From contig JADJGJ010000001.1 of the NCBI GenBank assembly GCA_016708105.1, positions 62,001 to 126,000 on the forward strand: a stretch of DNA of 64,000 nt. Direction: 5' to 3'. The translations under genes and the position numbers were made by a program. This stretch comes from Crocinitomicaceae bacterium. Its GTDB lineage: Bacteria > Bacteroidota > Bacteroidia > Flavobacteriales_D > Crocinitomicaceae. Under the pieces are notes generated by a model. It saw only the letters and a list, made by a program, of their open reading frames with translations, was not told the origin of the DNA and made no database searches. Below are positions 18,406 through 27,512 of the stretch, in pieces. Position 1 is the stretch's first letter; each line of letters opens with the position of its first letter.

Positions 18406-19446
18406 TTATAAATTGTAATCAATCATCCAAACATTATATCCGCCATCCTCTGTTCCTCGTTGTGAAAGGAAATATATCTTGGATCCGTCCGGACTCCATT
18501 CTGGAGATACATCATGCCCGGGATGAAAGGTTAATTGTGTAAGTTGGGTTCCATCAATATTGACGATATACAAATCTAAATTCTCCATTCGCTCACGGGT
18601 TGCAAGTGTTGAACCTACGCAAAGGACTTTTTTTCCGTCAGGTGAAAGTCGAGGGGTAGAAAATCCCATCTCCTGATGACTTAATATGAGTGTTTCCTGA
18701 CCGGTTGTTACATTGATTGTCCATATTTCTCCAAGTCCGGTTTCTTTATTATTTCTGTTAATTACAAGAAGGGAATTATCTTTTGAAATATCCGGACTGA
18801 AGCCTTCTGTATATTGTGTAGAAAGAGAAGATTTAATATTATAACTCCAAATATAATAACGGGTTGTTTGTTGCTCATACGAATATTCCCCCTTGCAATA
18901 GAATAATTCTGTGAAATCTGAATTGTAGACCGGTGCAGATTCAGCAGAAGTAGAACTGGTTATCTGCTGTATAGCTGCTCCTTGCTCTGATTTAATTTGG
19001 TAAATATTCAAATCACTATCCATGCTTTCAGTGAAGGCAATATATTCGCCATCTCGTGAAAAACAAAGTCCAATCACGTTATTGCGAAATGTTCTTTGAA
19101 CAGTACTTTTCCCACCTTCAGTACTTTTGATATAGATATTAGTCTGGTCGTTTTTTGAACCTATGTAGGCCACTTTTTTACCGTCTGGGCTAATACTTAA
19201 AAATGGGGCTGCGTACCAATCAATAACACCCTCACTACTTTTGATATTAGGACCAATTACTACGTCTGTTTCATCAGTGAATTTTGTGAATTTTGTACCG
19301 CCCTCTTCTGGTACGGATAGATCACGGTAATTCACAACCCGTTCTTTGACAACAACCTTTGGAACTGTTTTAGTCGATGTACTTCGCTGGTAGCATGATT
19401 GAAAAACCAGTGCTGTCAGTAAAAATGGAATAATCTTTTTTCTCAT
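18406..19446 (-). CDS. TolB-like PD40 beta-propeller lipoprotein
   Basis: A 346-residue lipoprotein (MRKKIIPFLLTALVFQSC, Cys18). PD40/WD40-like repeats of the TolB type recur, for example ISPDGKKVAYIGS, LSPDGKKVLCVGS and WSPDGSKIYFLS, forming about six blades. Such propellers are protein-protein docking modules in the periplasm. First gene of a three-gene minus-strand unit with the barrel and small lipoprotein genes. The same insertion also carries a WD40-caspase gene, but no direct link is proven. Confidence 0.82.
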   Translation of the reverse strand: MRKKIIPFLLTALVFQSCYQRSTSTKTVPKVVVKERVVNYRDLSVPEEGGTKFTKFTDETDVVIGPNIKSSEGVIDWYAAPFLSISPDGKKVAYIGSKNDQTNIYIKSTEGGKSTVQRTFRNNVIGLCFSRDGEYIAFTESMDSDLNIYQIKSEQGAAIQQITSSTSAESAPVYNSDFTELFYCKGEYSYEQQTTRYYIWSYNIKSSLSTQYTEGFSPDISKDNSLLVINRNNKETGLGEIWTINVTTGQETLILSHQEMGFSTPRLSPDGKKVLCVGSTLATRERMENLDLYIVNIDGTQLTQLTFHPGHDVSPEWSPDGSKIYFLSQRGTEDGGYNVWMIDYNL

Positions 19447-19683
19447 TTATTATCAAATATTACTTTACCTCAAAGAAGCGAAATAGCCACAATATCTGAT
19501 GAAAAAACATCATCGAATATTTTTTGCCTAATTCTTGCTCTAATGAAAAAAATTCTGTGCGAATGTACTGATTAGTTTTAAAATATACAATACCCACAAA
19601 TGGGTAACACATTTAGTTAGATTTCTGATTGATGTAGAGTAACTGAACACATCGTTCAATTATCTGATTTAGATGTTTAACGT

Positions 19684-19950
19684 ATGCAGCATGTTATCTC
19701 AGGTGATCAAGAAGTGGCTATGCTCGTTGACATTTACAACGTTGACAATAAAATTCTAAAAGAGGCTAAGGAGTATTTTACCAAAAAAGGGAAAATGCTT
19801 GCTCTGACCCGCGCCGTGGCAATTGTTCAAAAATCAGGACAAGAAAATTTGCTCGGCGGATTTTTTTCAGGTTTGATCAAACCTATTTATCCGGTAAAAA
19901 CTTTTGAGACAAGACAGGATGCTTTGTTGTGGTTGAAGGCTGTGAATTGA
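19684..19950 (+). pseudogene. 5'-truncated second copy of the 128-aa STAS-like gene
   Basis: From 19687 it matches 13124 onward; the first ~41 codons are missing and replaced by unrelated sequence. An ATG at 19684 would allow an 88-residue product identical to the C-terminal 86 residues of the intact protein. All visible differences from the other copy are synonymous, so the sequence diverged under selection before it was truncated. It is the right-hand junction of the insertion. Confidence 0.85.
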
Positions 19951-19985
19951 GCTTTTGGGAATTGGTTGAGTTCCTTGTGTTTAAA

Positions 19986-20006
19986 AGTCGTCCCAGTGGG
20001 ACGACT
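19986..20006. repeat. short inverted repeat (AGTCGTCCC hairpin)
   Basis: AGTCGTCCC, loop AGT, GGGACGACT. It sits exactly between two copies of the duplicated end of the STAS-like gene, and is a REP type unrelated to the GTAGGCGCAGG family. Confidence 0.7.
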
Positions 20007-20109
20007 CCACACACTTTTGAGACAAGACAAGATGCTTTGTTGTGGTTGAAGATTGTGAATTGAGCTTTTGGGAATTGGTTCAGTTGTGGTTGAAGATTAT
20101 TAAATAATC

Positions 20110-20248
20110 CATTTGAAGTAGGCGCAGGTCGCGACCTGCGCCTACTTCAAATGAACGACCTGCGCCTACTTCAAATGAACGACCTGCGCCTACTTCAAAT
20201 GAACGACCTGCGCCTACTTGAAATGATCAACCTGCGCTCAATTGAAAC
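20110..20248. repeat. REP palindrome (44 bp) followed by 24-bp half-unit repeats
   Basis: The palindrome at 20110-20153 is identical to 13434-13477. Three 24-bp units of form AACGACCTGCGCCTACTTSA + AATG follow at 20154, 20178 and 20202, with a degenerate fourth. Copy A has fewer intact units, so unit number varies. Confidence 0.92.
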
Positions 20249-20259
20249 ATACGGAGCTT

Positions 20260-23200
20260 CTAAACCACCAATGATCCAATCCTCCCCAAATTCTCCACCG
20301 CTTTGGAAATGCTTTTCACATGATCAAAAACTAATCGCAGTTTTTCATTGCGCTCATTCATCACACAATCATTTGGGTTTGTTTGAATGAAGTTTAGTAC
20401 ACTGGTAAATGTGTTGGATTGGTAGTAAGGCGAATCTTGTTTTGAGATGAAATAGCCAATCATTTTTCCGCCTTTGATTACCAGTTTTTCAAAGCCAAGT
20501 TCTTTTGCCATGCGCCGCAATTGCATGGAGTAAATGAGCTCTTCAACTTGCAATGGGAGCGGGCCAAAGCGGTCAATCAAACCGGTTTTAAATTGGGATA
20601 GTTCTTCATCGTTTTTTGCGCTGTCTAAATCTTGATACAAAACTAAACGCTCTGTCACCTGATTGACATAATTATCCGGAATCAGCAATTCCAAATCGGT
20701 TTCAAAAATGCAATCTTGAACAAAGTCTTTTCCATCAACATCAGGATCGGCATCAAACAAATCTTTAAATTCATTTTCACGCAATTCTTGAATAGCTTCT
20801 GCCAGAATTTTCTGATACATTTCAAAACCGATATCATTGATGAAGCCTGACTGTTCTCCACCTAATAAATTTCCTGCTCCGCGAATATCTAAATCTCGCA
20901 TGGCAATATTAAAGCCCGATCCCAGATCTGAAAAATGCGCAACGGCCTCTAATCTTTTTCTTGAATCAGCCGGCAAATGATGCATGGGCGGCGTGATTAA
21001 ATAACAAAATGCTTTTTTATTAGAACGCCCTACACGTCCGCGCATTTGATGTAAATCACTCATGCCAAATGTCTGCGCGTTGTTGATGATGATCGTGTTT
21101 GCGTTTGGAACATCAATACCTGATTCAATGATGGTAGTTGCAACCAAGACATCGTATTCGTATTCCATAAAACCGGTCATGATGTCTTCTAATTTTTCAC
21201 CATCCATCTGACCATGTCCAACAGCCAACCGAATGCCGGGGCAAAGTCGTTGAATCATGCCTGCAATTTCATGAATATTTTGAATGCGGTTATGTACAAA
21301 AAATACCTGACCGCCGCGTTGAACTTCGTATGTTATGGCATCACGAATCACCTCTTCATTCATGCCGATAATTTCAGTTTCAACCGGCTGACGATTTGGT
21401 GGCGGTGTATTGATTACTGACAAGTCTCTTGCACCCATCAGTGAAAATTGTAAGGTGCGTGGAATGGGCGTAGCAGTAAGCGTTAAGGTATCAACTGAAG
21501 TGCGCATGGTTTTCAATTTATCTTTTACACCCACACCAAATTTTTGCTCTTCATCAATAATGATTAAACCAAGATCTTTGAACTTTACATTCTTTCCAAC
21601 TATAGCATGCGTTCCAATGATGATATCAATTTCGCCTTTTTCTAAAGCTTTTAAAGTTTCTGTAATTTTTTTCTGTGATTTGAAGCGGTTGATATACTCA
21701 ACCCTCACCGGAAATTCTTTCAAGCGCGCGCTAAAAGTTTTGTAATGTTGTATAGATAAAATGGTAGTTGGTACCAACACGGCAACTTGTTTTCCATCTG
21801 TTGCGGCTTTGAATGCAGCGCGTATGGCAACTTCAGTTTTTCCAAATCCCACATCACCGCAAATTAGCCTGTCCATAGGCGCTTCTGACTCCATATCTTC
21901 TTTCACTGCCAGGGTTGCTTTTAACTGGTCAGGCGTATCTTCATAAATGAACGATGCTTCTAATTCATTCTGTAAATACGTATCAGGCGCAAAGGCAAAA
22001 CCTTTTTCTTTTTTTCTTTCAGCATACAATTTAATTAAATCATACGCTAATTCTTTTACGCGAGATTTGGTTTTCTTTTTAGCATTACTCCATTGTTGTG
22101 ATCCAATTTTATTCATCGTTGGCTCGGTGCCGTCTTTGCCTGAATATTTTGAAATACGATGCAGTGAGTGAATTGAAACATACAATACATCATTGTCTTT
22201 ATACACTAAGCGAATAGCCTCTTGCGGCTTGCCATTCACATCAATAATTTCTAAACCTGAAAAACGACCAATGCCATGATCAATATGTGTTACAAAATCT
22301 CCTTTTTGAAGATTGTAAATTTCTTTCAGCGTTAATGCTTGTTGATTTTTACGGTATCCTTCTTTTAATCTGAAGCGGTGATAACGTTCAAAAATTTGGT
22401 GATCAGTATAACAAACAAAACGCATTTCGTTGTCAATAAAACCCTCATGCAAAGCAATGGTGAGCATGCTGAATTCTACATCTGCTTTTAAATCTTTGAA
22501 GATAGAGTAAAGGCGTTCAATTTGTTTGGGCTGACTTGAAATGATGAAGTTGATAAACTTTGCTTTTTTTCTGTTTGTAAGATCTTCAATCAGCAAATCA
22601 AAATTTTTATTGAAGCTTGGTTGCATGCCGCAGTTGAAGTGTACAGCCGTTTCACTCAATACCGGACGATCACTGTATTCAACTAAAGCATATTTTTTCA
22701 ATTGATCAAGCAAGTGATGCTGATCTAAAAAAAGATCAACCGGCGGAGAATGTTTCACCGGTGATTCTGCCAATTGATTGTATGCCTCAGTTGCTTTCAA
22801 ATATGCTTTTTCCATTAAGCCGCAGATGAGGTCAACATCTTTAATCCAAATGGTGGTTTGTGGCTGAATAAAATGCAGAAAACTTTCACGCACCTCTTCC
22901 GTTTTTTGATGCTGAATATTTGGAACAACCGTAAAGCGATTAACCGTTTTCACAGACAATTGATTCACCGGATCAAACGTGCGAATGGTATCTACATCAT
23001 CTCCAAAAAACTCAACTCTGAAGGGCTCATCATTTGAAAAAGAAAACACATCAACAATACCACCGCGCACGGCAAATTGTCCGGGTGCGTAGACAAAATC
23101 TACTTTCTCAAAATCATACTCAATGAGCAGTTCGTTGATAAAATCAATCGAATAATTTCCGCCTTGTTTTATTTCAAGAATACTTTTGGCAAATTGTTTT

Positions 23201-23604
23201 TTGGTGATTACTTTTTCAGATAATGCTTCAGGATATGTCACAATAATTGCAGCTGCGTTTCGGTTGATACGCTCCAACACTTCAGCGCGTGAAACCACGT
23301 TGGCATTATCAGTCTCTTCTATTTGATAAGGTCTTTTATAACTATGCGGAAAAAATAAAATACCCTGATTCAAATGATCCAAATTCTGCAAATCATTATA
23401 AAAAAAAGCAGCTTCTTCTTTATCCGGCAGAATGAAAAGATGATTCCCGCCAAGCTCTTGAATCACCGCATCAGCAATCACCGTTTTAGCTGAACCCGCC
23501 AAACCCTGCAAACTAATTTTTGGACAATGCGCCGCCAAGTGAGAACAGATCATTCTCACTTTTTCACTTTTTGCGTAAGCTGAACGAAACTCAGAAACGT
23601 TCAT
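20260..23604 (-). CDS. mfd: transcription-repair coupling factor
   Basis: About 1114 residues from the ATG at 23604. Mfd removes RNA polymerase stalled at DNA lesions and recruits UvrA. Order: UvrB-like N-terminal module, RNA-polymerase-interaction domain (after about residue 430), RecG-like translocase with Walker A GDVGFGKTE, motif II DEEQ, MRGRVGRS, and the C-terminal TRCF domain. A longer frame starts with TTG at 23613, but that TTG is part of the TAnnTTTG promoter box, so the ATG is preferred. The 3' end is present as remnants at two downstream places. Confidence 0.96.
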   Translation of the reverse strand: MNVSEFRSAYAKSEKVRMICSHLAAHCPKISLQGLAGSAKTVIADAVIQELGGNHLFILPDKEEAAFFYNDLQNLDHLNQGILFFPHSYKRPYQIEETDNANVVSRAEVLERINRNAAAIIVTYPEALSEKVITKKQFAKSILEIKQGGNYSIDFINELLIEYDFEKVDFVYAPGQFAVRGGIVDVFSFSNDEPFRVEFFGDDVDTIRTFDPVNQLSVKTVNRFTVVPNIQHQKTEEVRESFLHFIQPQTTIWIKDVDLICGLMEKAYLKATEAYNQLAESPVKHSPPVDLFLDQHHLLDQLKKYALVEYSDRPVLSETAVHFNCGMQPSFNKNFDLLIEDLTNRKKAKFINFIISSQPKQIERLYSIFKDLKADVEFSMLTIALHEGFIDNEMRFVCYTDHQIFERYHRFRLKEGYRKNQQALTLKEIYNLQKGDFVTHIDHGIGRFSGLEIIDVNGKPQEAIRLVYKDNDVLYVSIHSLHRISKYSGKDGTEPTMNKIGSQQWSNAKKKTKSRVKELAYDLIKLYAERKKEKGFAFAPDTYLQNELEASFIYEDTPDQLKATLAVKEDMESEAPMDRLICGDVGFGKTEVAIRAAFKAATDGKQVAVLVPTTILSIQHYKTFSARLKEFPVRVEYINRFKSQKKITETLKALEKGEIDIIIGTHAIVGKNVKFKDLGLIIIDEEQKFGVGVKDKLKTMRTSVDTLTLTATPIPRTLQFSLMGARDLSVINTPPPNRQPVETEIIGMNEEVIRDAITYEVQRGGQVFFVHNRIQNIHEIAGMIQRLCPGIRLAVGHGQMDGEKLEDIMTGFMEYEYDVLVATTIIESGIDVPNANTIIINNAQTFGMSDLHQMRGRVGRSNKKAFCYLITPPMHHLPADSRKRLEAVAHFSDLGSGFNIAMRDLDIRGAGNLLGGEQSGFINDIGFEMYQKILAEAIQELRENEFKDLFDADPDVDGKDFVQDCIFETDLELLIPDNYVNQVTERLVLYQDLDSAKNDEELSQFKTGLIDRFGPLPLQVEELIYSMQLRRMAKELGFEKLVIKGGKMIGYFISKQDSPYYQSNTFTSVLNFIQTNPNDCVMNERNEKLRLVFDHVKSISKAVENLGRIGSLVV

Positions 23605-23610
23605 GGGATG

Positions 23611-23618
23611 CAAAGATA
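23611..23618 (-). promoter_or_regulatory. -7 promoter box of mfd
   Basis: Minus strand TATCTTTG, exact TAnnTTTG, ending 6 bases before the ATG at 23604. It implies a nearly leaderless mRNA and decides the start codon. Confidence 0.6.
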
Positions 23619-23810
23619 GGGGATGTTTTCTATTTATATGGTGTAAGTTTTGAGAATACTAGTTATGGCATTTTGAAAACTGTTAGTTATGAAATCCATT
23701 TGAATAGTTTACCCAGTGTTTGTGTATATCATTGTTGATGGTATATTTTGAGTGAATAAATAGTTGGATTTTACACATTATGCTTATTTTAGATGAAATA
23801 AATTCAATTT

Positions 23811-26264
23811 GTGGATAAAAAAAGTCTTTCAGAAAGAGATATATGCACCAAGTTTATCACCCCGGCCTTAATCAAGGCAGGTTGGGATAATCAGCTTCAA
23901 ATACTGGAAGAGGTTTCGTTTACTGACGGTAGGATTTATGTGAAAGGAAAATTAACCGCCCGGGGCAAACGGAAAAGAGCCGATTACATTCTTTATTATA
24001 GACCCAATATTGCAATTGCGATTATTGAGGCAAAAGACAACAAACATTCTGTTAGGGCTGGAATACAACAAGGCTTGGATTATGCACAGATTTTAGATAT
24101 TCCTTGTGTGTTCAGCAGCAACGGGGATGGATTTTTATTTCATGACAGAACTGAGACTTCTGAAAATCTTGAACGTGAAATTTCATTAGATGAATTTCCA
24201 AGTCCGCAAGTTTTATGGGAACGCTATAAAAAATACAAAGGCATCACCACCGCTGAAACTGAAAAAATTGTCTCGCAAGATTATTATTCAGATGGTTCTG
24301 GACGGTCACCGCGCTACTACCAACAAATTGCTGTAAATAGGACTGTTGAAGCAATTGCAAAGGGCCAAAACCGTGTACTGCTGGTAATGGCTACTGGTAC
24401 AGGTAAAACTTATACGGCTTTTCAAATCATTCACAGACTTTGGAAAAGTGGAGCAAAAAAGCGAATCTTGTTTCTGGCAGACAGAACTGCTTTAATTGAT
24501 CAAACAAGAAAAGGAGACTTTAAGTATTTCAGAGATAAGATGACCATTATCAAAAAGAAAGTCGTTGGGTCTAAAGATGGAAAAGATGAACTGGTTTCAA
24601 ATAGAAAAAAAGGGATTGATAGTTCTGACAAGGCGTATGAAATATTTTTGGGATTATACCAAGGTTTAACAAATAACGAACCCGGTATTGAAGATGCCTA
24701 CAAAGATTTTTCTCCAGACTTTTTTGATTTGATAATTATCGATGAGTGTCACCGTGGCAGTTCAAAAGAAGATAGCAGTTGGCGAGAAATTTTAACTTAT
24801 TTCCAAAGTGCAACACATATTGGTTTAACAGCTACTCCTCGTGAAACTTATGAAGCAAGCAACAGTGAATATTTTGGAGATCCGGTTTATACCTATAGTT
24901 TAAAGCAAGGAATTTCTGATGGATTTTTAGCGCCATATCGTGTGGTTAGAATTCAACTGAATGTAGACGCTGAAGGTTGGCGGCCAGATAAAAATAAATT
25001 TGATAAACATGGTCAGACAATTGAAGACAGAATATATAACCGCAAAGATTTCGATAAGCATTTGGTCATTGAAGAACGGACAGATGTAGTTGCCAGAAAG
25101 GTCACTGAGTTCCTCAAAGGTTATGACAGATTTGCTAAAACCATCATTTTCTGTGTCGATATCGATCACGCCGAACGCATGCGTTCGGCCATTGCTCGCC
25201 ATAATGCAGATTTGGTGTCGGAGAATTACAAGTACGTGATGCAGATCACAGGAGATAACGATGAAGGAAAGAGGGAATTGGATAATTTTATTAATCCCGA
25301 AGAAAAATATCCGGTGATTGCTACAACATCGGAATTGATGACAACAGGGGTTGATGCACAAACATGTAAAGTTATCGTGCTGGATGCAAACATTAATTCA
25401 ATGACCAAGTTCAAACAAATTGTTGGACGCGGAACCAGGATTAATGAAGAGTATGGTAAAATGTATTTCACCCTGCTGGATTTTAGAAATGCAACCGACC
25501 TTTTTGCAGATCCTCATTTTGATGGAGAGCCGCTTAGAGTAAAACCAGTCAATGAAGAAACACCGCTGAATGAAATTGTAAGCGAAGAAGAAAATCAGAC
25601 AATACCCGTGCTAGATGAAGAAACTGGTGAGGAGCTTCAGATTTTAGCGCCCCAAATACGTTATCCGACAAATACTGCTCGACCGGTAATGACGGATAAC
25701 CGACAAAAAGTATACGTGAATGGGGTAGATGTGTCGGTCTTGGTAAGTCGCGAATTGTATTTTGACCAAAATGGTAAGCCCATAACAACCAGTTTGAAAG
25801 AGCATACCAGAGATCTTGTTCAAAAGCAATACAAGTCTCTTGATGATTTTCTTTTAAAGTGGAATTCAGAAGATAAAAAAGAGGCAATTATAGCTGAGCT
25901 AATGGAGCAGGGTGTAATGGTGGATGCACTTTATGAAGCAGTCAATAAGGAGGTTGATTTGTTTGACCTGATTTGCCATGTTGCATATGATCAACCACCG
26001 CTGAGCAGAAAGGAACGCGCCACTAAGGTCAAAAAACGAAATTACTTTACAAAGTACGGTGATCAAGCCCGCAAAGTATTAGAAGCATTGCTAGATAAAT
26101 ACGCTGATGAAGGTATTACCAATATCGAGAGCATTGAAGTTTTGCGTGTAAATCCATTTGATGAATTTGGAACACCGGTGGAAATAATTAGTCAGTTTGG
26201 AAGTAAAGAAAAATATTTGGAAGCAGTAAAAGAGTTGGAAAATGAACTTTACAAAATTGCTTAA
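23811..26264 (+). CDS. hsdR: type I restriction enzyme, R (restriction/translocase) subunit
   Basis: An 817-residue protein starting at GTG. N-terminal nuclease domain with the EAKDN signature (about residues 72-76) and the downstream Q-motif QGLDYA. Two RecA-like motor domains follow: Walker A ATGTGKT (about 194), DECH box (about 311), TATPRET, and motif VI QIVGRGTRI. The C-terminal helical part binds the methylase core. The subunit drives ATP-dependent translocation and cuts unmethylated DNA. It appears intact. It is separated from hsdM by an Abi_2 gene. Confidence 0.95.
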   Translation: MDKKSLSERDICTKFITPALIKAGWDNQLQILEEVSFTDGRIYVKGKLTARGKRKRADYILYYRPNIAIAIIEAKDNKHSVRAGIQQGLDYAQILDIPCVFSSNGDGFLFHDRTETSENLEREISLDEFPSPQVLWERYKKYKGITTAETEKIVSQDYYSDGSGRSPRYYQQIAVNRTVEAIAKGQNRVLLVMATGTGKTYTAFQIIHRLWKSGAKKRILFLADRTALIDQTRKGDFKYFRDKMTIIKKKVVGSKDGKDELVSNRKKGIDSSDKAYEIFLGLYQGLTNNEPGIEDAYKDFSPDFFDLIIIDECHRGSSKEDSSWREILTYFQSATHIGLTATPRETYEASNSEYFGDPVYTYSLKQGISDGFLAPYRVVRIQLNVDAEGWRPDKNKFDKHGQTIEDRIYNRKDFDKHLVIEERTDVVARKVTEFLKGYDRFAKTIIFCVDIDHAERMRSAIARHNADLVSENYKYVMQITGDNDEGKRELDNFINPEEKYPVIATTSELMTTGVDAQTCKVIVLDANINSMTKFKQIVGRGTRINEEYGKMYFTLLDFRNATDLFADPHFDGEPLRVKPVNEETPLNEIVSEEENQTIPVLDEETGEELQILAPQIRYPTNTARPVMTDNRQKVYVNGVDVSVLVSRELYFDQNGKPITTSLKEHTRDLVQKQYKSLDDFLLKWNSEDKKEAIIAELMEQGVMVDALYEAVNKEVDLFDLICHVAYDQPPLSRKERATKVKKRNYFTKYGDQARKVLEALLDKYADEGITNIESIEVLRVNPFDEFGTPVEIISQFGSKEKYLEAVKELENELYKIA

Positions 26265-26356
26265 AACAAGAAGTCTATTAAGGCTTTAAACAGCTTTATT
26301 CACTAAGGTTGGTTTAAAATAATATGAAAAAAATGACAGCGTGAAAAAAAATGCTT

Positions 26357-26364
26357 TATATTTG
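26357..26364 (+). promoter_or_regulatory. -7 promoter box of the Abi leader RNA
   Basis: TATATTTG matches TAnnTTTG. The predicted transcript start (about 26371) falls right at the foot of the hairpin at 26375. Confidence 0.55.
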
Positions 26365-26370
26365 TCTCAA

Positions 26371-26422
26371 CAGTACCCGTCACGCTTCTCGTAAGATCAG
26401 CGCACCAGGACGGGTCTTTTCA
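26371..26422 (+). ncRNA. structured RNA upstream of the Abi_2 gene (abiF-RNA-like)
   Basis: Outer stem ACCCGTC (26375-26381) pairs with GACGGGT (26409-26415). Inside it, CGCT-TCT (26383-26389), tetraloop CGTA, and AGA plus AGCG (26394-26402) form a second hairpin with a 2-base bulge. A T-rich tract (TCTTTTCATTTT) follows. Conserved structured RNAs called abiF RNAs are known directly upstream of Abi_2 family genes; position and shape fit, but I could not align to the family model. A short distinct RNA or a leader are both possible. Confidence 0.6.
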
Positions 26423-26434
26423 TTTTATACAATC

Positions 26435-27346
26435 ATGGAATTTGAAAAATCAGCCTTTACTTTAGATGACCAAATTGACCTTCTCAAAGAGCGAGGCATG
26501 ATAATATCCAACGACGCTAAAGCAAAGGAATATCTTTCGAATATTAGCTATTATAGATTAAGCGCATATTGGTACACGCTTCTGGAAAATCCGAAGACAG
26601 ATCATTTATTTATTGAAGGAACAACGTTTGAAACCGCTATTGATACATACATTTTTGACAGAAAACTTAGATTAATAATTTTTGACGAATTGGAACGCAT
26701 TGAAATAGCGATGCGCACAACTCTGATTTATAATTATTGTCTTGATTACGGTAATAATTGGTATGAAGATAAAGCACTTTACCGCGGCAAGGACACCTAT
26801 TTTTATAAGTTTCAAACTATTCTTATTGATGAAATGGACAAGACTAGCGAGGTCTTCATTAAACATTATCGCTCTAAATACACTAAACCCGCAAACCCGC
26901 CGGCATGGATGGCATTAGAGTTAATTTCCTTTGGGCAACTTTCCATGTTGTTCAAAAATTTAAAAAACTGTAATGCCCGTAAAAATGTAGCAACCCACTT
27001 TGGATTGGATGAACATGTTTTTGAATCTTGGCTTGATTCACTTTCTTATGTAAGAAATACCTGCGCACATCACATGCGTTTATGGAATCGTAAAATTCCC
27101 AGAACACCAATTCTGCCTAAAAACTCAAAACAACCATGGTTGAGAGAACTACCACCACCTGATAGAAACAACAGGATTTATATTTCGCTTTGTATGATCG
27201 CTTATCTCTTAAAATCAGTGAGCCCAGGAAACAGTTTTGCATTAAAGGTGTCTAACTTGTTAGATAAATATCCAAAAGTACCCAAGCAATACATGGGCTT
27301 TACTAACAACTGGAAAAGTGAATTGTTATGGAAAATAAATCCCTGA
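26435..27346 (+). CDS. Abi_2 (AbiD/AbiF) family abortive infection protein
   Basis: About 303 residues from the ATG at 26435 (MEFEKSAFTLDDQIDLLKERGM). A longer frame from 26351 would run through the hairpin and is rejected. Family signatures: YLSNISYYRLSAYWY (about 35-50), DRKLRLIIFDELERIEIAMRTTL and the HEPN-like RNVCAHH-type motif, here RNTCAHHMRLWNR. The RxxxxH motif suggests an RNase that acts on phage infection (inference). It sits between hsdR and hsdM and has its own promoter and structured RNA. Confidence 0.88.
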   Translation: MEFEKSAFTLDDQIDLLKERGMIISNDAKAKEYLSNISYYRLSAYWYTLLENPKTDHLFIEGTTFETAIDTYIFDRKLRLIIFDELERIEIAMRTTLIYNYCLDYGNNWYEDKALYRGKDTYFYKFQTILIDEMDKTSEVFIKHYRSKYTKPANPPAWMALELISFGQLSMLFKNLKNCNARKNVATHFGLDEHVFESWLDSLSYVRNTCAHHMRLWNRKIPRTPILPKNSKQPWLRELPPPDRNNRIYISLCMIAYLLKSVSPGNSFALKVSNLLDKYPKVPKQYMGFTNNWKSELLWKINP

Positions 27347-27360
27347 AAAATTTATAATCT

Positions 27361-27448
27361 TATGTGACTGTCATGTGACTAACGCAGTTAAACAATTCGT
27401 AAGTCATTGATAATCAATGTTCATTTATGTGACGGTCATGTGATTAAT
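27361..27448. repeat. two 22-bp operator-like repeats upstream of hsdM
   Basis: TATGTGACTGTCATGTGACT + AA at 27361-27382 recurs with two base changes at 27427-27448, 66 bases apart. Each unit holds two ATGTGA half-sites 11 bases apart, about one helical turn. This is the only notable sequence in the gap before hsdM and may bind a regulator. Confidence 0.55.
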
Positions 27449-27512
27449 GAACAAAAAATAAACGTCCCTGATTACCGGCGACCTAAAATTTAAGCAATAC
27501 AAAAGACATAAA

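Larger units (their letters stand above)
19687..20330 (+). repeat. direct repeat, copy B
   Basis: Counterpart of 13124-13600. It additionally contains a second copy of about 70 bases (the end of the STAS-like gene, near 20010-20080) and a hairpin at 19986-20006. It continues without a break into the intact mfd gene. The gap 19951-20259 is filled by this repeat and its REP units. Confidence 0.9.

Noticed and set aside
20110..20248. CRISPR-like short repeats near mfd
   Set aside because: The 24-bp units are directly adjacent half-palindromes without spacers; they are REP half-units.
26351..26434. N-terminal extension of the Abi_2 protein
   Set aside because: It would translate through the promoter box and hairpin, and the family start matches the ATG at 26435.
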